The notes under the pieces: generated by a model
What the model was told of the DNA's origin: nothing
The model's database searches: none
The model's input: only the letters and a program-made list of their open reading frames with translations
Part shown: positions 1 to 6,691 of the stretch, piece by piece
How positions within the stretch are numbered: position 1 is the first letter of the stretch
Layout: each line of letters begins with the position of its first letter
From: Lacinutrix algicola
Lineage (GTDB): Bacteria; Bacteroidota; Bacteroidia; Flavobacteriales; Flavobacteriaceae
Assembly (NCBI RefSeq): GCF_001418085.1
Contig: NZ_LIQH01000027.1
Coordinates: 1 to 64,000 of the forward strand
Direction: 5' to 3'
DNA length: 64,000 nt
Translations under genes and position numbers: made by a program

Positions 1-133
1 GGTAGATTCTATACGCGTTACGCACCCGTGCGCCGGTCGTCAGCAATAGCAAGCTACTCTGTTACCCCTCGACTTGCATGTGTTAAGCCTGCCGCTAGCG
101 TTCATCCTGAGCCAGGATCAAACTCTTCATCGT
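1..133 (-). rRNA. rrs: 16S ribosomal RNA, 5' end only
   Basis: The reverse complement carries the universal 16S start: AGAGTTTGATCCTGGCTCAG lies at 107-126, followed by the conserved AACGCTAGCGGCAGGCTTAA stretch. By analogy with E. coli, where the 27F site begins at base 8, the mature 5' end lies near 133. Only about the first 133 bases are in the window; the gene continues off the left edge. Bases 134-320 upstream are leader sequence with no open frame and no tRNA. Confidence 0.97.
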
Positions 134-321
134 TAAATTTTTAAGTGTTTCCACTAATATGCTTAACAACCAAAGAAATTAAATTAGTACTCGAATGGTT
201 TATTCTCTTGTTTGTCTATAACCGTTTCCAGTTATAAACTTACGCTGTCAATTCAATATGTGTATGAACTTGTTTCTTATCTTGTATTTGCTAACTAAAA
301 TTTAATTTACTTAGCGGGCTG

Positions 322-604
322 CAAATGTAAAACCCTTTTTAATTCTGTGCAATGTTTTTTGATTAAAAAATTAAAAAACTTTTTTCTCTTTTTAAACACC
401 GATATTTCACTGAACTTTTTTGCTCTTAACGTTGACGTTTTAAGCGGCTGCAAACTTACAACCTTTATTTAATATAAAAAGAATTTTTTGAATCTTTTTT
501 GTATTATTTTATTTCGTCTTGTTTAGGAACTTCGCTTTATACCTTGTCGTTGTGACTGCGGCGCTAAGCGGCTGCAAATGTACAACTGTTTTTTACTTAC
601 ACAA
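322..604 (-). promoter_or_regulatory. three tandem rRNA operon promoters
   Basis: Three near-copies of one block face the 16S gene: TACATTTGCAGCC (-7 element at 322-329), TAAGTTTGCAGCCGC (451-458) and TACATTTGCAGCCGC (575-582), all matching the Bacteroidota -7 consensus TAnnTTTG. The first and third have a TTG 20 and 19 bases upstream (350-352, 602-604); the middle one has no clear -33. Each is followed by a GC-rich GCAGCC(G)CTTA stretch, unlike the AT-rich surroundings, which suits a growth-rate-controlled start site. Their spacing (about 125 bases) and orientation make them the likely P1-P3 of the rRNA operon. Confidence 0.75.
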
Positions 605-820
605 GCTTTATTTTACTGTTTATTGTTATTCTTTTTTAAACACGGTTTTAACAATTAATAATCAAGGAGTTGAAGTGCTGTTTTATTTGAAATTTTATTA
701 CTCACTTTGTCCTTATTATTTATACCTTGATTTTTGGTTCTTTTACTCACTTTATTGGTTTTGTGAAACTGCTGTATTATAATTACTTTATTATTGTGTT
801 AATAATAGTTTACATAGATA

Positions 821-905
821 GCGCGTTAGGGATTGAAACGGCATCCTTTTTGCTTTTTTAGCAAAAAGATATAGTGAAAAGCCCGACCTTTAGGTAACGC
901 CCTAA
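821..905 (+). ncRNA. structured RNA-like element, possibly the Flavo-1 motif
   Basis: A GC-richer island in AT-rich DNA. CTTTTTGC (846-853) pairs with GCAAAAAG (861-868) around a 7-base loop, and AT/AT extends the stem past a bulged C. The ends can pair in two exclusive ways: GCGTTA (823-828) with TAACGC (895-900), or TTAGGG (826-831) with CCCTAA (900-905). GGC (840-842) can pair with GCC (881-883). I recall similar sequences in many flavobacterial genomes and suspect the Flavo-1 RNA motif, but could not check. It ends upstream of the thrS promoter, so it is not a thrS leader; no clear promoter of its own was seen. Strand is inferred. Confidence 0.5.
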
Positions 906-937
906 TAGAAATAAAGATAATTTACGTATATGTATTG

Positions 938-965
938 TTTGTGTGTTTATAACCTATTATCTTTG
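938..965 (+). promoter_or_regulatory. thrS promoter
   Basis: TTTG (938-941) and TATCTTTG (958-965) match the -33 and -7 elements, 16 bases apart. Transcription should start near 972, leaving a leader of only about 16 bases before the thrS ATG, so there is no room for a T-box or similar leader. Confidence 0.6.
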
Positions 966-987
966 TTAACTGAATTTAAACTTATAT

Positions 988-2922
988 ATGATACAGATTA
1001 CTTTACCTGATGGGAGTGTTAAATCGTTTGAAGCGAACTCAACACCTATGGATGTTGCTAAAAGCATTAGCGAAGGCTTAGCTAGAAATGTTATTTCGGC
1101 TAGTTTTAATGGAGAAACCGTTGAAACCGTTACGCCTTTGACCACCGATGGTTCTTTGATATTATATACTTGGAATAATGATGAGGGAAAAACTGCTTTT
1201 TGGCATTCTAGTGCTCACGTACTAGCACAAGCTATACAGGAGCTTTATCCAGATGCTAAGTTAACTATTGGTCCTGCTATTGAGCGTGGCTTTTATTATG
1301 ATGTAGATTTTGGAGAAAATGTTTTAACTGATAAGGATTTTAAAACGGTTGAAAACAAAATGTTGGAGATTGCTCGTGGTAAACATGAGTTTAAAATGAG
1401 AAGTGCTAGTAAGGCGGAAGCTTTAGAGTTATATAAAGACAATCCCTTTAAGACTGAATTGATTGAGAACTTAGAAGATGGCACTATTACTTTTTGCGAT
1501 CATTCTACTTTTACAGATTTGTGTCGTGGTGGACATATACCTAACACAGGTATTATAAAGGCAACAAAAATATTATCGGTTGCTGGTGCTTATTGGAGAG
1601 GTGATGAAACAAAACCTCAATTAACTCGTGTTTATGGTATTACTTTCCCTAAGCAAAAAGAGCTAACTGAATACTTGGCTTTATTAGAAGAGGCTAAAAA
1701 ACGTGATCATAGAAAACTAGGTAAAGAATTAGAGTTATTTACGTTTTCGCAAAAAGTTGGTGCCGGTTTACCTTTATGGTTGCCGAAAGGTGCTGCTTTA
1801 CGTGAGCGTTTAGAAAATTTCTTAAAAGCTGCACAGAAAAAGGCAGGTTATGAAATGGTAATGACTCCGCATATTGGACAAAAGGAACTTTATGTTACTT
1901 CTGGACATTATGAAAAATATGGAGAGGATAGTTTTCAGGCTATAAAAACGCCGAAAATGGATGAGGAATTTTTATTGAAACCAATGAATTGCCCACATCA
2001 CTGTGAGATTTATAACGCAACGCAGTGGTCTTACAAAGATTTACCTAAACGTTTTGCAGAATTTGGTACTGTTTATAGATATGAACAAAGTGGTGAATTA
2101 CATGGTTTAACTCGTGTAAGAGGTTTTACTCAAGATGATGCACATATTTTTTGTACTCCTGACCAATTGGATAAAGAATTTAAAGATGTTATTGACTTAG
2201 TACTTTATGTATTTGGTTCTTTAGGGTTTGAGAATTTTACTGCTCAAGTTTCTGTTAGAGATCCTGAAAATCCAGGAAAATATATTGGAAGTCTTGAGAA
2301 TTGGGAAAAAGCTGAACAAGCAATTATTAGTGCAGCAAAGGATAAGAATCTAAATTATGTTATAGAAACTGGTGAAGCAGCCTTTTATGGTCCTAAATTA
2401 GATTTTATGGTAAAGGATGCTTTAGGTAGACAATGGCAACTAGGTACAATACAGGTTGATTATAATTTACCTGAGCGTTTTGAACTTACATATAAAGGAA
2501 GTGATAACGAGTTACACAGACCGATAATGATACACCGTGCTCCTTTTGGAAGTATGGAGCGTTTTATCGCTATTTTACTTGAGCATACAGGTGGTAATTT
2601 TCCACTTTGGTTAATGCCAAATCAAGTTTCTATATTAACTCTTAGTGAGAAATATGAGAAATACGGTGAAAAAGTTTTAAATTTGCTAGAAAAACACGAA
2701 ATTCGCGCTCTTGTAGATAACCGCAGTGAAACTATTGGTAAGAAAATTAGAGAGGCTGAAATGAATAAGACGCCCTATATGATTATCATAGGAGAGAATG
2801 AAGAGAATGAAAACAAGATATCTGTAAGACAACATGGTGGAGACGATTTGGGCACGATAAGTGTAGATGAGTTTTCAGAAATTGTTAAAACAGAAATAAA
2901 TAAGACATTAAAACAATTTTAA
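988..2922 (+). CDS. thrS: threonyl-tRNA synthetase
   Basis: Charges tRNA-Thr with threonine in the cytoplasm. The 644 residues are the usual length for bacterial ThrRS. The order is standard: an N-terminal TGS domain (about 1-60), the editing domain with [10 protein letters not shown] near residue 74, the class II catalytic core containing [13 protein letters not shown] near 330 and the [12 protein letters not shown] motif, and a C-terminal anticodon-binding domain (about 540-640). It is the first gene of thrS-infC-rpmI-rplT, a neighbourhood conserved in many bacteria. The ATG at 988 sits just behind a good promoter and the protein begins with a complete TGS domain, so the start is secure. 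Confidence 0.98.
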   Translation: MIQITLPDGSVKSFEANSTPMDVAKSISEGLARNVISASFNGETVETVTPLTTDGSLILYTWNNDEGKTAFWHSSAHVLAQAIQELYPDAKLTIGPAIERGFYYDVDFGENVLTDKDFKTVENKMLEIARGKHEFKMRSASKAEALELYKDNPFKTELIENLEDGTITFCDHSTFTDLCRGGHIPNTGIIKATKILSVAGAYWRGDETKPQLTRVYGITFPKQKELTEYLALLEEAKKRDHRKLGKELELFTFSQKVGAGLPLWLPKGAALRERLENFLKAAQKKAGYEMVMTPHIGQKELYVTSGHYEKYGEDSFQAIKTPKMDEEFLLKPMNCPHHCEIYNATQWSYKDLPKRFAEFGTVYRYEQSGELHGLTRVRGFTQDDAHIFCTPDQLDKEFKDVIDLVLYVFGSLGFENFTAQVSVRDPENPGKYIGSLENWEKAEQAIISAAKDKNLNYVIETGEAAFYGPKLDFMVKDALGRQWQLGTIQVDYNLPERFELTYKGSDNELHRPIMIHRAPFGSMERFIAILLEHTGGNFPLWLMPNQVSILTLSEKYEKYGEKVLNLLEKHEIRALVDNRSETIGKKIREAEMNKTPYMIIIGENEENENKISVRQHGGDDLGTISVDEFSEIVKTEINKTLKQF

Positions 2923-2960
2923 TATAAAAAAATTAATCGTTTAACTAAAAACATAAAGTC

Positions 2961-3512
2961 ATAGCAATACGTAGAAAAAGATCGAGAGGCCCTTTAAGAG
3001 TCATTAAAGAAGACCAACACAGAATAAACTCAAAAATTAGAGCAGAGAAAGTGCGTCTAGTTGGAGAAAACGTCGAAGTTGGTATTTATACAACAAGAGA
3101 AGCTTTAGCCATGGCTGAGGAACAAGAATTTGATTTGGTGGAAATTTCTCCAAAGGCGGATCCTCCTGTGTGTAAAATTATGGACTACAAGAAGTTTCTT
3201 TACGAACAAAAGAAACGTGATAAGGCTTTAAAAAGTAAAGCGACAAAAGTAATTATTAAAGAAATTCGTTTTGGTCCACAAACGGATGATCATGATTACG
3301 AATTTAAAAAGAAACACGCTGAGAAGTTTTTAAAAGAAGGTGCTAAATTAAAAGCATTTGTATTCTTTAAAGGGCGTTCTATTGTGTTTAAAGAGCAAGG
3401 TCAAATTTTATTGTTGCGTTTAGCACAAGACCTAGAAGAACTTGGTAAAGTAGAACAAATGCCAAGATTGGAAGGAAAAAGAATGACTATGTTTATTGCT
3501 CCTAAAAAGTAA
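2961..3512 (+). CDS. infC: translation initiation factor IF-3 with ATA start
   Basis: Binds the 30S subunit and enforces start-codon selection. The frame holds both IF-3 domains, with [13 protein letters not shown] near the C-terminus. The first ATG/GTG-type codon is GTG 3051, but conserved IF-3 sequence runs further upstream in frame ([18 protein letters not shown]) back to ATA at 2961; an in-frame TAA stands at 2946. Between that stop and the conserved part the only plausible initiator is ATA, giving 183 residues. IF-3 genes are known to use rare start codons (AUU in E. coli) so that IF-3 represses its own translation; I infer the same logic here. Starting at 3051 would remove about 30 conserved residues. 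Confidence 0.93.
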   Translation: MAIRRKRSRGPLRVIKEDQHRINSKIRAEKVRLVGENVEVGIYTTREALAMAEEQEFDLVEISPKADPPVCKIMDYKKFLYEQKKRDKALKSKATKVIIKEIRFGPQTDDHDYEFKKKHAEKFLKEGAKLKAFVFFKGRSIVFKEQGQILLLRLAQDLEELGKVEQMPRLEGKRMTMFIAPKK

Positions 3513-3611
3513 TTTTTTATTAGCGTTAAACTTTTTAACCTAATACTAAAAGTGTTGATTGAAACCCAACATAAGATATTATAAGTGAAATAATTAAAAC
3601 TAGGAAACAAG

Positions 3612-3809
3612 ATGCCTAAAATGAAAACAAAATCTAGTGCTAAAAAGCGTTTTAAGCTTACAGGTACTGGAAAGATTAAAAGAAAGCACGCGTTTAAGAG
3701 TCACATCTTAACAAAGAAGTCTAAGAAACGTAAGCTTAAATTAACTCATGATGGTTTAGTACATAAAGCAGATGAGAACAATATTAAAGTAATGCTACGT
3801 TTAAAGTAA
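3612..3809 (+). CDS. rpmI: 50S ribosomal protein L35
   Basis: Small basic protein of the large ribosomal subunit. The 65 residues begin [15 protein letters not shown] and include the lysine/arginine-rich [14 protein letters not shown] stretch typical of L35. It sits between infC (99 bases upstream) and rplT (110 bases downstream), the standard order. The 99-base gap contains a small hairpin, TGTTG paired with CAACA (3552-3570 region), which could matter for the known feedback by L20 on this operon, though nothing here proves it. Confidence 0.98.
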   Translation: MPKMKTKSSAKKRFKLTGTGKIKRKHAFKSHILTKKSKKRKLKLTHDGLVHKADENNIKVMLRLK

Positions 3810-3919
3810 CATTACCTTAATTCGGTTACAAATTATTTATAAACCCTGGAGTTAGGCAAACTTAGATTTAAACAAAGTGTCAGTTTTATTGACCGCCTAC
3901 TACAAAACACATTAAAATT
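3810..3919 (+). promoter_or_regulatory. rpmI-rplT spacer with a possible L20 feedback structure
   Basis: At 110 bases this spacer is long for two ribosomal protein genes in one operon. TAGGC (near 3854) can pair with GCCTA (near 3894), enclosing a smaller GTCA/TGAC hairpin, and the structure ends about 20 bases before the rplT ATG. L20 represses its own operon through mRNA structures in other phyla; whether that happens here is inference. Confidence 0.3.
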
Positions 3920-4264
3920 ATGCCAAGATCAGTAAATTCTGTTGCCAAAAGAGCCAGAAGAAAAAAAGTGCTTAAACAAGCAAAAGGTTACTTCGGACGT
4001 CGTAAAAACGTTTGGACAGTAGCAAAAAATGCGGTTGACAAAGCGATGCAATATTCGTACAGAGACCGTAGAGTAAAAAAGAGAACATTTCGTGCATTAT
4101 GGATCACGCGTATTAACGCTGGAGCTCGTTTACACGGTATGTCTTATTCTCAATTTATGGGTAAGATGAAAGCTAACAATATCGAATTAAACCGTAAGGT
4201 TTTAGCTGATTTAGCTATGAATCACCCAGGTGCTTTTGAAGCAATTGTGAACAAAATTAAATAA
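3920..4264 (+). CDS. rplT: 50S ribosomal protein L20
   Basis: Binds 23S rRNA early in large-subunit assembly and in several bacteria represses its own operon. The 114 residues match the family: [24 protein letters not shown] at the start, then [12 protein letters not shown] and [16 protein letters not shown], with an AIVNKIK end. It is the last gene of the operon and is followed 47 bases later by a strong intrinsic terminator. Confidence 0.98.
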   Translation: MPRSVNSVAKRARRKKVLKQAKGYFGRRKNVWTVAKNAVDKAMQYSYRDRRVKKRTFRALWITRINAGARLHGMSYSQFMGKMKANNIELNRKVLADLAMNHPGAFEAIVNKIK

Positions 4265-4311
4265 GGGCATTTTGCCAATTGAATAAATATCATTTCACTT
4301 ATATGATAGAG

Positions 4312-4342
4312 AGTCCGATTCGAAAGAATCGGACTTTTTTTT
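4312..4342 (+). terminator. intrinsic terminator of the thrS-rplT operon
   Basis: AGTCCGATTC (4312-4321) pairs perfectly with GAATCGGACT (4326-4335) around a GAAA tetraloop and runs into eight T residues. Confidence 0.9.
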
Positions 4343-4398
4343 GTGCTTGATTTACGTTAACTTAATACTAATGTTAGCACAAAATAAAGGTTAGTAAT

Positions 4399-4406
4399 TA
4401 TCTTTG
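4399..4406 (+). promoter_or_regulatory. -7 element of the HAD phosphatase gene
   Basis: TATCTTTG, 19 bases before the ATG cluster at 4426. The -33 element is weak (TTAG at 4374-4377). Confidence 0.45.
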
Positions 4407-4425
4407 ACTCAAAATTTAAACAAAT

Positions 4426-5250
4426 ATGATGATGGATTTTTCTGAAGTAAAGTTAATAGTTACAGATCTTGATGGTACTTTACTAAACTCTAAGCATGAA
4501 ATAAGTGATGTGTTTTTTGAGCTATTTGAACAGATAAAATCTGAGAGCATTCTATTTGTTGCAGCAAGTGGTCGCCCCTATTATAGTATGGTAAATAAGT
4601 TTGCTAAAATTAAAGACGATATTATTATAGTTTCGGAAAATGGTGGAATCGCGATTAAAAACGATGAACTCTTTCTATCTAGCCCTATAGCAAATGATCA
4701 CTTTAAAGAAATTAGTGAATTAATAAAAAATATAAAGGATTCTCATGCTGTTTTCTGTGCTAAAAATCAAGCTTATGTTTTAAGCGACTCAATATTACTA
4801 TTAGATTTACTAAAAGAATATTATCCTAAATACAGTTTAATATCAAATGCATCTGAAATTAAAGAGCCCATATACAAAGTTGCTTTATTTCATGAAGAAA
4901 GTTCTGAACGCTTTATTTACCCTCATGTTAAACATATTGAAGATCGCTTCAAGGTGAAAGTTAGTGCAAATCATTGGGTGGATATCTCTGAAAACTTAGC
5001 TAATAAAGGTCATGCTATTTCCTTAATACAGAAAAAGCATACTATTACACCCGAAGAAACTATGGTTTTTGGCGATTATAATAATGATATTGAAATGTTA
5101 AAACTCGCAAAGTTTAGTTATGCGATGGAAAATGCACATTCTAATGTTAAGGCTGTAGCTAATTTTAAAACAAAAAGTAATAATGAAAACGGTGTTGAAT
5201 ATATTTTAAAACAAATGCTTAACGCTAGACAAAAAGTTAAAACGCTCTAA
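4426..5250 (+). CDS. Cof-type HAD family phosphatase
   Basis: Probable cytoplasmic phosphatase acting on sugar phosphates, flavin or pyridoxal phosphates; the substrate cannot be read from sequence. Motif I is TDLDGTLL (nucleophile and acid/base Asp near residues 13 and 15), motif II includes VAASGRP, and motif III/IV is GDYNNDIEML near residue 218. The insertion between them is the large C2 cap of the Cof subfamily, and 274 residues is typical. Three ATG codons stand in a row at 4426, 4429 and 4432; any could be the start. It is a single-gene unit behind the rplT terminator, and its 3' end overlaps the convergent cyclase gene by 14 bases. Confidence 0.9.
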   Translation: MMMDFSEVKLIVTDLDGTLLNSKHEISDVFFELFEQIKSESILFVAASGRPYYSMVNKFAKIKDDIIIVSENGGIAIKNDELFLSSPIANDHFKEISELIKNIKDSHAVFCAKNQAYVLSDSILLLDLLKEYYPKYSLISNASEIKEPIYKVALFHEESSERFIYPHVKHIEDRFKVKVSANHWVDISENLANKGHAISLIQKKHTITPEETMVFGDYNNDIEMLKLAKFSYAMENAHSNVKAVANFKTKSNNENGVEYILKQMLNARQKVKTL

Positions 5251-6304
5251 TTGCAGAAATATTTAACTTCTCTTCTTTTCCTTTTAGTTCTATCTTACCT
5301 ATAAATTCAACTTTATATTTTGATGAAAGCGATAAATCATTAATTAATATATTAGAAGACAATAGTAACTCTTTATACTTATTACATTCACCTTGAATTC
5401 TTGCAGATGTATTAATAACATCACCATGATATGCAATCTCTTTTTTAACAGTACCTACTTCTGTTACTATTAACTTTCCACCATGAATTCCAGCTTTAAA
5501 TACAGGAACAAGATTGTATTTTTTTAGATAATATTTTTCTCTTTTTTTAATCCTGTCTTGAAAATGAAAAAATAGTTTAACACAATTATTATTCTTAATT
5601 CCTCTTTTGTATGTCCAACTTAATACTGCTTCATCACCAACATATTGGTATATTTCTGCATCATATTTTGTAACAATTCTATTTAAATCGTAGAAGCAAT
5701 CTTGTATTAGTTCGCTATAATTATAGTGACCTAGTTTTTCGGCTATTGTTGTAGACGCTTGTAAATCGAGAAACATAAAAATTCGCTTCTCTTCTCTTGG
5801 CTTTCTATACTTACCTATTAATAAATTAAAGAAGACTCCTTTTCCAAACTTATCGTTTGCAATTTTCACAAATGAGAAAACTATAGAACAGATTAAAAAG
5901 TAGCCAACTATAATCCAGAAAATCTTACTGTTTTTCCACCAACCTCCTTCTGTAGTAAGATTTAAATTCAACTCGTTTTCTGCTAATGGAAAAACATAAT
6001 TGAGTAAAAATATAATACCAATAAAATATATTAATAACTTTTGAACTAAAACTAGAGCTAACGATAAATTTTTGGAAAGAAATTTATCGAAAAGAAATTC
6101 TACAACAGCAAATAAAATACCTACAAGTACTCCTGATAATAGACCAAAAAATAATATATCTGATATATGATAAGTAGTTACTATAAGCCCTTCCTCTGAG
6201 CCTATTGCGAAATAACGAATAAAAATGAATATACAAAATGCAAGTACCCAAAAAATAATAGTTTGTAATAATAATTCCAGAAACTGAAAAATGTAATTTT
6301 TCAC
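5237..6304 (-). CDS. membrane-anchored class III nucleotidyl cyclase
   Basis: Four hydrophobic segments (about residues 10-32, 48-72, 82-105, 128-147) anchor a cytoplasmic cyclase homology domain (about 174-355). Metal-binding Asp residues are present in FLDLQAST (D180) and YVGDEA (D224), and the transition-state Asn and Arg in GDVINTSARIQ (N298, R302). The two purine-recognising positions, Lys and Asp in canonical adenylyl cyclases, align by hand with Q220 and A291, so whether the product is cAMP, cGMP or something else is open. The EF-hand gene lies 6 bases upstream on the same strand, pointing to co-transcription and possible calcium control. Confidence 0.85.
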   Translation of the reverse strand: MKNYIFQFLELLLQTIIFWVLAFCIFIFIRYFAIGSEEGLIVTTYHISDILFFGLLSGVLVGILFAVVEFLFDKFLSKNLSLALVLVQKLLIYFIGIIFLLNYVFPLAENELNLNLTTEGGWWKNSKIFWIIVGYFLICSIVFSFVKIANDKFGKGVFFNLLIGKYRKPREEKRIFMFLDLQASTTIAEKLGHYNYSELIQDCFYDLNRIVTKYDAEIYQYVGDEAVLSWTYKRGIKNNNCVKLFFHFQDRIKKREKYYLKKYNLVPVFKAGIHGGKLIVTEVGTVKKEIAYHGDVINTSARIQGECNKYKELLLSSNILINDLSLSSKYKVEFIGKIELKGKEEKLNISAIRAF

Positions 6305-6310
6305 GTGTAA

Positions 6311-6580
6311 TTAATTTGAAATTTCACTAATTGCTACCTGAAATTCTGTCCAATTTATAAGTTCGTCTCCATCTTTATCGTATCCTTCAATTAATTTTGA
6401 ACTAACAATACCACGAATGAAACCACTAATCTCTGCTTCTTTAAGCAGGTTTTTAATTTCAGATTTGGACAATTTACCATTTGCATCTTCGTCAAAAAAA
6501 CGAAAAGCTTCCTCTGGTGTTTTAAAATGATTAGTTATAAGGATTTGTATTTTCTTTAAAATATCTTCTTTTGCTGACAT
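6311..6580 (-). CDS. small EF-hand calcium-binding protein
   Basis: The 89-residue soluble protein has no signal peptide and two EF-hand loops. Loop 1 is D30-E-D32-A-N34-G-K-L-S-K-S-E41, with ligands at positions 1, 3, 5 and 12. Loop 2 is D68-K-D70-G-D72-E-L-I-N-W-T-E79, which also keeps them but has Glu where Gly is usual at position 6. The spacing is like a calmodulin lobe. The cyclase starts 6 bases downstream, so the two are almost certainly one transcript. The obvious hypothesis is a calcium sensor for the cyclase; nothing in the sequence proves contact. Confidence 0.85.
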   Translation of the reverse strand: MSAKEDILKKIQILITNHFKTPEEAFRFFDEDANGKLSKSEIKNLLKEAEISGFIRGIVSSKLIEGYDKDGDELINWTEFQVAISEISN

Positions 6581-6640
6581 GCGTTTTGATTTTGTTTAAA
6601 AGTAAGAAATTATGTTTGGATTTAATCTTGTATTTATAAC

Positions 6641-6669
6641 AAAAAAGAGTCGCATTTCTGCGACTCTTT
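6641..6669 (-). terminator. terminator of the LamG protein gene
   Basis: AAAGAGTCGCA (6644-6654) pairs with TGCGACTCTTT (6659-6669) around a 4-base loop; the minus-strand transcript ends in a run of U (6641-6646). It lies 22 bases beyond the stop codon and isolates the EF-hand/cyclase pair. Confidence 0.85.
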
Positions 6670-6691
6670 ATACTTGTTATAATAGGAAAAC

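Noticed and set aside
519-782. Open frame of 87 codons on the plus strand
   Set aside because: It runs antisense through the most distal rRNA promoter block and encodes a low-complexity Tyr/Phe/Leu-rich sequence with no domain.
823-842. GGGATTGAAAC stretch resembling the end of some CRISPR repeats
   Set aside because: It occurs once, with no spacers or cas genes; it belongs to the structured element.
3051-3053. GTG 3051 as infC start
   Set aside because: It would drop about 30 residues conserved in IF-3; ATA 2961 fits the family.
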